A stretch of DNA of 29,022 bases from UBA1738 sp964388835 (GTDB taxonomy: Bacteria; Bacillota; Clostridia; UBA1381). The notes under the pieces are model-generated. The model searched no databases. It was not told the origin of the DNA and saw only the letters and a program-made list of their open reading frames with translations. Where the stretch lies: the NCBI GenBank assembly GCA_964388835.1, contig CAYMBZ010000014.1, positions 1 to 29,022 on the forward strand, read 5' to 3'. The translations under genes and the position numbers were made by a program. This document shows, piece by piece, positions 1-7,201 of the stretch. Positions within the stretch are counted from its first letter, which is position 1, and every line of letters begins with the position of its first letter.

Positions 1-165
1 GAAAAGGGAATGGGGTGAGAATCCCCTGCGAGGACTGTCGGTGTATGCATCGTGAGTATTGTATCATTCGGTGAAAGCCGGTCATTGGGAAACTGAGAAG
101 GCGGATACAATGCGTGGATTTTTTATCAGTGCGGTGCGAGTCACAAGACCTGCTCTGATGCTTTT
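1..165 (+). promoter_or_regulatory. Cobalamin riboswitch aptamer (5' end outside window)
   Basis: The window opens in the conserved core of an adenosyl/hydroxocobalamin aptamer. Visible in order: AAAAGGGAA at 2-10, a GGGGTGAGAATCCCC hairpin at 12-26 followed by TGCGAGGACTGTC, the paired block GGTCATTGGGAAACTGAGAAGG at about 80-101 that matches the usual GCCACTGGGAAACTGGGAAGGC, and a B12-box-like AAGACCTGC at 145-153, enclosed by ATCAG/CTGAT arms. The first part of the aptamer is cut off by the window edge. It lies on the same strand as, and about 220 bases ahead of, the SLH-protein start codon, so it should repress the five-gene operon when cobalamin is plentiful. The assignment rests on motif order, not on a covariance-model score. 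Confidence 0.85.
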
Positions 166-211
166 CCCGTAAGACCTAAAAGGACATGGAAGAGGCGTTT
201 TCATATGGATT

Positions 212-245
212 TTCCGTAAATTTCCTTGTTTGCGGAATTGTTTTC
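212..245 (+). terminator. Candidate riboswitch expression-platform hairpin 1
   Basis: Arms TTCCGTAAA (212-220) and TTTGCGGAA (229-237) pair over nine positions with one G-U, around an eight-base loop, and are followed by TTGTTTTC. It sits between the aptamer and the first gene, where a ligand-controlled terminator is expected. GC content of the stem is modest, so this is tentative. Confidence 0.4.
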
Positions 246-261
246 GTGTGAATTGTGAAAA

Positions 262-295
262 ATCACAGAAAAACTCAGCTGTGGTAAATTTTTTA
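262..295 (+). terminator. Candidate riboswitch expression-platform hairpin 2
   Basis: Arms ATCACAG (262-268) and CTGTGGT (279-285) form a seven-pair stem including one U-G, and a run of six T at 289-294 follows. It is a second possible intrinsic terminator in the leader before the SLH gene. Which of the two hairpins is used cannot be decided from the sequence. Confidence 0.4.
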
Positions 296-388
296 TTAAA
301 ATTTGCTGCGGCTTTTTGTTTATCCGCGGCGGAAACGGGAGGTAAAAATAAAATACCCGAAACAAAAACAAGGAAAGGACGAATTATA

Positions 389-3300
389 ATGAAAACAAAC
401 AAAAAAAGCAAAATTTTAAGTGCTCTGCTTTCACTGGTTATGCTGGTTTCGATGTTACCGTCCGCCGCTTTTGCGGATGGCGCAGAAACGGTTAAGGTAA
501 ACATAACGGCACAGGCGGACGGTGCGTTTTTGTGCGCACCGCAGATTTGTATGACGGTATCCTCCGATACCGCGGAAGATTACGGATATACCGACAGCAT
601 TGACGGTGTGTCTGCGTTGGATGCGCTGGTTGCCGTTCACAAAACGATTTACGGCGAGGCATTTACCGCGGACACGGCGGAAGATTATTTGACCATGGGA
701 AGTTTGGGCGCGACAATGACGTTCGGTATTGAGGATAGATTTTCGGGATTTGCCGTAAACGGAGCATATCCCAATGACGGTACCGAGAGCCCTTACGGAG
801 GATATAACGGAACGACTGTGGCAACTCAAAAGATAGAAAACGGTGACAGTGTCGATTTCTTTATTTATGCCGAAGATTGGTCGGACATGCTTACATGGTT
901 TAACTGTAAGGGAGTTTTGATGACGGAACTTGCGGGAAAGCCGGGGGATGAGAAGGAGCTTACGTTAAAATCCATTTCGTACGGAATGGCAGGATATCTT
1001 TATCCCAATGCGCTTGCGGCAAATGCTGCGGGCACCGCGGCTACGGATGCACAGCTCGCTTTTGTAAGTCTTGAAACTGGCGCGCTTACCGATGTGGGCG
1101 GAGCAACGGACTTTAGCGGAAAGACTGACTTTAAGATTCCGGATGAAGCCGGAACATATTATCTGACAGCATATGCAAAAAGCGGTAATCCGCTTATAAT
1201 GCCGATTATAAAGGTGGTTTCTGACCCGAATGTAAAAGAGGATAAATGCGCACTTATGGCGCTTGATGTATGGACAATTGACACGAACGGAAATCATCCG
1301 GTTTTAAAACCCGCATTTGATAAGGATATAACCGACTATACAATCGATACTCTTGAATATCCGGAAAATGATTTCCTTTCGGTATTTTTTAACATAAACG
1401 TTAAAGCTACAACCGAAACCGAGGGCAGTGTGGTAACGGTGAACTGTTCCGATGCTTCTGCGGGACCGACGGTATCAGCCGATTCGCCGTTATCCTTTAC
1501 ACTTACAAGTACAACCGGAGCGTTAAAGCCGGGAAAAAATAACAAATTAACAATAACGGTTGCGGAATCCGCCGAGGAAAACGCAAAAAAGCGTACATAC
1601 ACGGTTACCATGCCGATGAAGCCGAAAACCAACACAGCACCTGTGGCGGTGAAAAACGCAGATACGGCAGTGGTTGCGGCGGGCGACAACTATAAGGTGA
1701 ACTTAGCCGATATATTCAGCGACCCGAACGAAATCGATAAGATTACCTACAGCGTTTCGGTGAACGGCGGTGCGTCGGTTTCCGCGGCGGAAAATTATGT
1801 ATTCACCCCAAAAAATGTCGGAGAATACAGCCTTGTATTTACCGCAAATGACGGAACTGCCGATAGCGCAAACAGCTACACCGTTACGCTTGAGGCGGTG
1901 GAAAGCTACGAAACGGCATATTCTCCGGATGAGGTGTATTCATACCTTCCGGCACCGGGACAATTTGTAAACCGCGATGAGTACCGTGTTCCTGAAAAAA
2001 CCTTGACGGGAAAGGGGACAGATATAGTAACACTCGGAAGTTTCGGTGGAAGTGTTGTTTACAAATACAATACCCCGATTAAAAACGGTGCGGATAATCC
2101 TTACGGAATCGATTTTATTGTTATGGGTAACTGCTATGCCACAGTGGGAGAAACTTCCGAAAGCGGCGCTGAGCCGGGTGCGGTTATGGTATCGGAGGAC
2201 GGAAATGTATGGTATGAGCTTGCGGGAAGCGAATATTATACAGCAGACGCTTGTAAAGATACCACGGTAACCTATACAAATCCGGATATGGCATTTACCG
2301 AGGCTAAGCCTGTTGAATGGAGCATTGTCGGCAAGGAGAACGGAATCTTGCCGATAAATGCATACAACACACAACCGTACTACCCGAATCCCGCAAATTA
2401 CGATACCTACAATGTCGGAGAGGGAAGAAATGACAGTTATTCGGCAGAGAGCCTTTCTGTAGCGGGAACAATGGTTGATTGGGGTTTTTATCCGTTCGGA
2501 TATGCGGACAGCCATGCGCGAAATGCGGAGAAAAAGAATTCTGCGGTAAATCCTTATGCACTAAATCATAAGTCGGAATATAACGGCGACGGATTTGATA
2601 TTTCATGGGCTGTGGACTCACAGGGAAATCCGGTACAGCTTGATGAAATCAGTTACATAAAGATATATAATCCGGTACTTTTGGCGGACGACGTAATGGG
2701 CGAAAAATCGCCGGAAATTTCAGCTGTTCTGCGCGCAAAACCATCGGATAACGAGGTAGGAAAGAGCGGGGCGCTTACTTCGCTTAAAGTGAACGGAAAC
2801 GAAATTACACTTTCCGATAATGTATACACTTACACGGCGGATGCAGAGGGCGCGGGGAGCTTCGTGGCAGAAGCTCAAGCGGAAAATACCGATGCAAATA
2901 TTTACATTTCAAATTTGCGCGTCGTATCGGGTACGGAATCCGCACCTTTTGCGGCAACAGATAAGCTAAGAATCATTGTGCAGGAGGGCATAAAAGAGCC
3001 GTTGATATACATTATTAACTTCACAAACACCCCAAATAAGGAAAGCAATGCGGATTTACTGTCGCTTTCTCTTACACCGGGTGATGTTAAAAAGGCTCCG
3101 AGTAGCGGCAGTGTGTCGGAATTTTCGGTTGACAGCACTGTTGCGGCTGTGCGCTTTGCGCCGGTTTTTGCAAATAAAAATGCCACAGCACAGCTTTCGG
3201 GCGGGGCGCTTGAAGAACCGATTTCGCTTGAAAACGCAAAGGTGAGCGACAGTGTGGCGGTAGGTTACGGCAGAAATGAATTTACCATAAACATAACATC

Positions 3301-4378
3301 GGAGGACGGACAAATTTCAAAGGCATACACTGTCGTTGTGCAAAGAGAAGCGACGGGCTCTTCATCAAGCCCCGAGACGATTACGGTGTCCTTTTCGCTG
3401 ATAAGCGACTCAAAACGTTCAAATGCGGCATGGATTCCGCAAAAAGCGATATCGATTCCGAAAAATTCAACAGTTAAGTATCTTACCGAGATGATGCTGA
3501 ACAATGCGGGTCTTGATTATACAACAAACGGTGTTTACATTTCGGAAATAAATTCTTTGGGAGAGCTTGACAACGGACCGAATTCGGGCTGGCTCTATCG
3601 TGTAAACGGAAGTATTTCGGATGTAAGTTATGCTGATAAAAAGCTTTCGGACGGAGATATAGTGAAATGGTTTTATACCGACGATTATACAAAGGAAAGC
3701 GGTTATGAAGGTATGTGGAGCGGCGGCACAGGCGGTTCGGGCACAACTTCGGGAAAGAATGACAGCAAGAACGATAAGGAGGACAACAAGCTTCCGACTG
3801 TGGGGAAAAATGAGACGCAGGAGAGTAAGTTATCCTTTACGGACGTCTTAAAGCATTGGGCGTATAAGGCGATAAAATATGTATATGACAATGCAATTAT
3901 GCAGGGTGTGAGTGAAACGGAATTTGTGCCTGAGGACAATATGACAAGAGCTATGCTGATGGCTGTTATCTACCGACTTGAAAAAGCGGAAAATACCGAA
4001 CTTATAAGCAAATTCAAGGATATTGCCGAGGACAGCTGGTATTATGATGCGGTTTGCTGGGCGGCGGATGCGGCAATTGCGGCAGGAATGACGGAAACGG
4101 AATTTGCGCCGAATGAGAATATCACCCGTGAGCAAGTGGCGGTAATACTTTATCGTTACGCAAAAATGAAAGGCTATAATATCGAAAAATCGGCAGAACT
4201 TGACAAATTTGCCGACAAGGGCGATATAAGCGATTGGGCATATGAAGCAATTGCATGGGCAAACGGCATCGGACTTATAAACGGTGTAAGCGAGGATACA
4301 TTAGCTCCAAAGGGGCTTGCAACCCGCGCACAGCTTGCGGTAATGCTTATGCAGTTTATTCAGTATACGGGAATGTAA
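389..4378 (+). CDS. SLH-anchored surface protein with two DUF4430-like modules, probable cobalamin-binding protein
   Basis: Start chosen at the ATG at 389, preceded by AGGAAAGGA and opening a clear signal peptide (basic MKTNKKSK, hydrophobic core, cleavage after AFA); the frame is open further upstream but without signal or RBS. 1329 residues. Modules: DUF4430-like domain about 32-175; cadherin-like/Ig-like beta domains about 285-505; a distinct domain about 505-785 with motifs GSFGGSVVYKY and EPGAVMVSEDGNVWYELAGS; two cadherin-like beta-sandwich repeats about 785-990; a clear DUF4430 domain about 995-1112 (NSGWLYRVNG, VKWFYTDDY); a Gly/Ser/Asp/Lys linker; three SLH modules about 1146-1329 that would attach it to cell-wall polymer. 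DUF4430 is the C-terminal beta domain of transcobalamin. With the riboswitch ahead and an ECF transporter behind, an S-layer-level corrinoid capture role is inferred, not shown. Confidence 0.85.
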   Translation: MKTNKKSKILSALLSLVMLVSMLPSAAFADGAETVKVNITAQADGAFLCAPQICMTVSSDTAEDYGYTDSIDGVSALDALVAVHKTIYGEAFTADTAEDYLTMGSLGATMTFGIEDRFSGFAVNGAYPNDGTESPYGGYNGTTVATQKIENGDSVDFFIYAEDWSDMLTWFNCKGVLMTELAGKPGDEKELTLKSISYGMAGYLYPNALAANAAGTAATDAQLAFVSLETGALTDVGGATDFSGKTDFKIPDEAGTYYLTAYAKSGNPLIMPIIKVVSDPNVKEDKCALMALDVWTIDTNGNHPVLKPAFDKDITDYTIDTLEYPENDFLSVFFNINVKATTETEGSVVTVNCSDASAGPTVSADSPLSFTLTSTTGALKPGKNNKLTITVAESAEENAKKRTYTVTMPMKPKTNTAPVAVKNADTAVVAAGDNYKVNLADIFSDPNEIDKITYSVSVNGGASVSAAENYVFTPKNVGEYSLVFTANDGTADSANSYTVTLEAVESYETAYSPDEVYSYLPAPGQFVNRDEYRVPEKTLTGKGTDIVTLGSFGGSVVYKYNTPIKNGADNPYGIDFIVMGNCYATVGETSESGAEPGAVMVSEDGNVWYELAGSEYYTADACKDTTVTYTNPDMAFTEAKPVEWSIVGKENGILPINAYNTQPYYPNPANYDTYNVGEGRNDSYSAESLSVAGTMVDWGFYPFGYADSHARNAEKKNSAVNPYALNHKSEYNGDGFDISWAVDSQGNPVQLDEISYIKIYNPVLLADDVMGEKSPEISAVLRAKPSDNEVGKSGALTSLKVNGNEITLSDNVYTYTADAEGAGSFVAEAQAENTDANIYISNLRVVSGTESAPFAATDKLRIIVQEGIKEPLIYIINFTNTPNKESNADLLSLSLTPGDVKKAPSSGSVSEFSVDSTVAAVRFAPVFANKNATAQLSGGALEEPISLENAKVSDSVAVGYGRNEFTINITSEDGQISKAYTVVVQREATGSSSSPETITVSFSLISDSKRSNAAWIPQKAISIPKNSTVKYLTEMMLNNAGLDYTTNGVYISEINSLGELDNGPNSGWLYRVNGSISDVSYADKKLSDGDIVKWFYTDDYTKESGYEGMWSGGTGGSGTTSGKNDSKNDKEDNKLPTVGKNETQESKLSFTDVLKHWAYKAIKYVYDNAIMQGVSETEFVPEDNMTRAMLMAVIYRLEKAENTELISKFKDIAEDSWYYDAVCWAADAAIAAGMTETEFAPNENITREQVAVILYRYAKMKGYNIEKSAELDKFADKGDISDWAYEAIAWANGIGLINGVSEDTLAPKGLATRAQLAVMLMQFIQYTGM

Positions 4379-4393
4379 TTTATTAAACAAAGA

Positions 4394-4430
4394 CGGAGGG
4401 GCGGTAGATTTATACCGCTCCGCCGCTTTT
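4394..4430 (+). terminator. Intercistronic terminator-like hairpin (possible attenuator)
   Basis: Arms at 4394-4406 and 4413-4425 pair over 13 positions, with one G-U and one mismatch, around a six-base loop, followed by CTTTTGTCGTTTT. It falls in the 74-base gap between the SLH gene and the next gene of the same operon. Partial termination or 3'-end protection here would make more of the abundant surface protein than of the downstream genes. The T-run is interrupted, so full termination is unlikely. Confidence 0.55.
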
Positions 4431-4452
4431 GTCGTTTTGTGAGGAGGAAAAT

Positions 4453-5487
4453 ATGAAGAAGAGAATTTTGGCGGCGTTATGCGCTCAAGTAATGTTTATG
4501 AACGGATGGGTATGCTTTGCCGAAGCGGACAGAATCGATAAAGCCGTTGCCGAAACGGGTGAGTACATTTACGAGACCGTAAGAAATCCCCTTCCGGGTT
4601 CAATGGGAGGAGAGTGGAGCGTAATAGCTCTTAAAAGAAGCGGCGCGGAGATTCCCGAGGAATATTATCTTAAATATTACGATACGGCGAAAAATTATGT
4701 GAGCGAATGTGAGGGTGTTCTGCACAAAAGAAAATATACCGAGTATTCGAGAGTGATTTTGGCAATGACGGCAATAGGGAAAAATCCGGCAGATATTGCG
4801 GGATATAATCTGCTTGCGCCCCTTTCGGATTATGAGCAAACAGTGCGCCAGGGTGTAAACGGCGCTATATGGGCGCTTATTGCACTGGATAGCGCCGGAT
4901 ATGAGCTTTTGAGCGGAGCAAATCGTGAAATGTATATACAGCATATTTTAAACTCGGAATGCGCGGACGGAGGCTGGAGCCTTGGAGGCGGTACGGCGGA
5001 TGCGGACGTGACGGCGATGGCGCTTCAGGCACTTGCACCTTACCGCAAAAATGCCGATGTAAATGCGGCGGCAGAGCGAGCCGTTGCACTTATGTCAAGC
5101 CTTCAGGAGGCAGACGGCGGATATTTGGGCGGAGGAATTCAAAATTCCGAGAGCTGTGCGCAGATGATTATTGCCCTTTGCGCAAACGGGATTTCAACAG
5201 AAGATACGAGATTTGTAAAAAACGGAAGAAACATTGTGGACAGGCTTTTGGATTACAGAACCGCGGACGGCGGATTTAAGCACAAGCAGGAAGATACCGA
5301 TGCCAATCTTATGGCAACGGAACAAGCATTTCTTGCGCTTGCAGCGGTAAAACGCGCAAAGGACGGTAAAAGTGCGCTTTATTGCATGCGCGATGAGGTT
5401 TTCGGCGCGGGAATAAGCGTACAGAATTTTTCAACAGAGGCAGAGCCTTGCTATATGCTTATGTGGAGAAGATACTTACTTAAATAG
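4453..5487 (+). CDS. Secreted prenyltransferase/squalene-oxidase-repeat protein, transcobalamin-like alpha/alpha barrel
   Basis: Start at the ATG at 4453, directly behind GAGGAGGAAA; 344 residues. The N-terminus (MKKRILAALCAQVMFMNG..CFAEA) is a signal peptide, so the protein should be exported. The rest carries squalene-cyclase/prenyltransferase-type alpha-hairpin repeats with DGG turn motifs at about residues 172 (DGGWSLGGGTADADVTAMAL), 221 (DGGYLGGG) and 272 (DGGFK), plus a weaker first repeat near 52 (GGEWSVIALKRSG). It is too short for a terpene cyclase and I see no DXDD or DCTAE catalytic acid motif. The same alpha/alpha barrel forms the N-terminal half of transcobalamin and intrinsic factor, whose C-terminal half is DUF4430-like; here DUF4430 is in the two flanking genes. 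A non-enzymatic ligand-binding role is therefore inferred. Confidence 0.82.
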   Translation: MKKRILAALCAQVMFMNGWVCFAEADRIDKAVAETGEYIYETVRNPLPGSMGGEWSVIALKRSGAEIPEEYYLKYYDTAKNYVSECEGVLHKRKYTEYSRVILAMTAIGKNPADIAGYNLLAPLSDYEQTVRQGVNGAIWALIALDSAGYELLSGANREMYIQHILNSECADGGWSLGGGTADADVTAMALQALAPYRKNADVNAAAERAVALMSSLQEADGGYLGGGIQNSESCAQMIIALCANGISTEDTRFVKNGRNIVDRLLDYRTADGGFKHKQEDTDANLMATEQAFLALAAVKRAKDGKSALYCMRDEVFGAGISVQNFSTEAEPCYMLMWRRYLLK

Positions 5488-5553
5488 TGTCGGGATAAAT
5501 GCGAATATTACCGCATCTCGGCGGTTTATATAGAGAATAGGGAGAAATAAGAA

Positions 5554-6318
5554 GTGGAAAAATGCAAAAAGAGAATGCTGATTGGCGTGGTCGCTGTCTG
5601 TATGATTATAACAGCGGTTTTGTGCGGAGATTTTCTCGGAAACGAAAAGAAAATTACGGCACCGAAAGATGAAGAGTATGCGGAGAACATGACAAAACCG
5701 AGTGAGGAACAAGAAACAGCACCGGAGACGATTAAAAACAGCGAGAATGTGGCGGAGGGGAAAAGAAATACCCCTCAAAGCGCGCAAAGACAAGAGAAAA
5801 TAGCAGAGGTACAGATAGACGATGCTGTGTATGACGAGGAAAAAACAGCACCGAAAAAAAAGACGGAGAATAAGCCGCAGCAAGCACCGGCGGAGGAAGA
5901 GCTTACCTGTCGTCTTTCGGTCAGGTGTGACACGATTTTAAACAATTTTGAACGGTTGGATAAAGCGAAAACCGGGATTGTTCCCGCAGACGGCGTGATA
6001 TTTGCAGAAAAAACGGTTACGGTCCATGCCGGGGAAAGCGTGTTTGACATATTAAAGCGGGAGATGAAAAACAGCAAAATACATTTGGAATTTGTAAATA
6101 CTCCGGTTTACAACAGCACATATGTTGAGGGAATAGCGAACTTGTACGAATTCGATTGCGGCGAGCTGTCGGGATGGATGTACCGTGTGGACGGAGAATT
6201 CCCGAAATGCGGATCATCTTCCTACAAAATCAAGGGCGGGGAAAAAATTGAATGGATTTACACTTGCGATTTGGGCAGAGATATCGGCGGAGATTACACA
6301 AAGCAAACTGAGGGATAA
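5554..6318 (+). CDS. Membrane-anchored DUF4430 protein, probable cobalamin-binding partner of the ECF transporter
   Basis: The GTG at 5554 is taken as start because GGGAGAAATAA precedes it and the nearby ATG at 5562 is out of frame; 254 residues. One hydrophobic segment at about residues 8-30 acts as signal or membrane anchor; the Cys after TAVL does not fit a standard lipobox. Residues about 30-115 are a low-complexity Glu/Lys/Pro/Thr spacer that could cross the cell wall. Residues about 118-250 form a DUF4430 domain with the hallmark GWMYRVDGEFP and IEWIYTCDLG. It ends one base before the EcfT start codon, so the two are translated together. Inferred role: hand cobalamin from the outer surface proteins to the membrane transporter. 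Direct binding is not proven. Confidence 0.8.
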   Translation: MEKCKKRMLIGVVAVCMIITAVLCGDFLGNEKKITAPKDEEYAENMTKPSEEQETAPETIKNSENVAEGKRNTPQSAQRQEKIAEVQIDDAVYDEEKTAPKKKTENKPQQAPAEEELTCRLSVRCDTILNNFERLDKAKTGIVPADGVIFAEKTVTVHAGESVFDILKREMKNSKIHLEFVNTPVYNSTYVEGIANLYEFDCGELSGWMYRVDGEFPKCGSSSYKIKGGEKIEWIYTCDLGRDIGGDYTKQTEG

Positions 6319-6319
6319 T

Positions 6320-7201
6320 ATGAATGAGTTTAAAAATTACAATCCGGCTGTGAATTTCATATATTTTGCATTGGCAATAGGTTTTTCCATGTTTTTTATG
6401 CATCCTGTCTGTCTTGCGATTTCTTTTTTGTGCACGCTTATGCACCTTGCAGTAATAAAAGGCGCATCTGCGGGACGTATGCTTTTTTACCTGATACCTA
6501 TGCTTTTTATAACGGCGCTTATAAATCCGGCATTTAATCATGAGGGAATGACGGTGCTGTGCTATCTGCCGTCGGGAAATCCTTTGACGGCGGAATCGGT
6601 TTTATACGGATTGTGCGCGGCGGTAATGCTCGCGTGCGTTATCTGCCGATTTTCCTGTTTTAACGCGATTATGACAAGCGATAAGATTATTTACATTTTC
6701 GGAAAAATTCTGCCGTCAACTTCATTGGTTATTTCCATGACATTGAGATTTGTACCGCGTTTTTCAAAACAGCTTAAAACAGTGAGTGCGGCGCAGAAAT
6801 GTATGGGACAAGGCAGAGAAAACGGCATTGTAAATCGTGCAAAAAGCGGGATTAACATTCTGTCCGCAATGATTACCTGGTCGCTGGAAAATTCGGTTGA
6901 TACTGCGGACAGCATGCGGGCGAGAGGATACGGACTTTCGGGAAGAACCGCGTTTGAGATATTCCGATTTGAAAAAAGAGATTTCGCCGCACTTTTTGTT
7001 ATGTTGTTTTTGGGAATATATGTGTTTATAGGGAAATTATGCGGGTGTATGGAGTTTGCCTGCTTCCCGAAAATTGAATTCGGTGCGCGCACCGCATTTT
7101 CCGTAAGCGTGTTTGCGGCATATGCGGCGCTGTCTATATTCCCGGTGATTATTGAGATTTATGAGGTTATAAGATGGAAATATTTAAAACGGAAAATTTG
7201 A
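6320..7201 (+). CDS. ecfT: ECF transporter transmembrane (T) component
   Basis: Start set at the ATG at 6320, with GAGGGA just upstream and one base after the previous stop; the longer upstream frame overlaps the DUF4430 gene and was rejected. 293 residues with several hydrophobic segments, mostly in the N-terminal half, and a C-terminal pair. The cytoplasmic coupling region holds the family signature with Ala-Arg-Gly (ADSMRARGYGLSGRT, about residue 197), preceded by the helix LRFVPRFSKQLKTVSAAQ. EcfT proteins are the scaffold that couples two ATPases to the substrate-binding S component. Its last 28 bases overlap the next gene, which encodes both ATPases and an S component, so a complete ECF module is present. 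CbiQ of cobalt importers is a relative, but no CbiM/CbiN is seen. Confidence 0.88.
   Translation: MNEFKNYNPAVNFIYFALAIGFSMFFMHPVCLAISFLCTLMHLAVIKGASAGRMLFYLIPMLFITALINPAFNHEGMTVLCYLPSGNPLTAESVLYGLCAAVMLACVICRFSCFNAIMTSDKIIYIFGKILPSTSLVISMTLRFVPRFSKQLKTVSAAQKCMGQGRENGIVNRAKSGINILSAMITWSLENSVDTADSMRARGYGLSGRTAFEIFRFEKRDFAALFVMLFLGIYVFIGKLCGCMEFACFPKIEFGARTAFSVSVFAAYAALSIFPVIIEIYEVIRWKYLKRKI

Noticed and set aside
230..388. Upstream extension of the SLH gene frame
   Set aside because: The extension would place 53 residues ahead of a clean signal peptide and overlaps the riboswitch expression platform; the ATG at 389 has the RBS.
5499..5516. ATGCG/CGCAT hairpin between the barrel gene and the DUF4430 gene
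   Set aside because: Only a five-base stem with an eight-base loop and no T-tract; too weak to call.
5554..5640. Lipoprotein signal in the membrane-anchored DUF4430 protein
   Set aside because: The residue before Cys is Leu, which does not fit a lipobox; a signal anchor is the safer reading.
6185..6319. Upstream extension of the ecfT frame
   Set aside because: It overlaps the DUF4430 gene in another frame, while the ATG at 6320 has GAGGGA and follows the upstream stop by one base.
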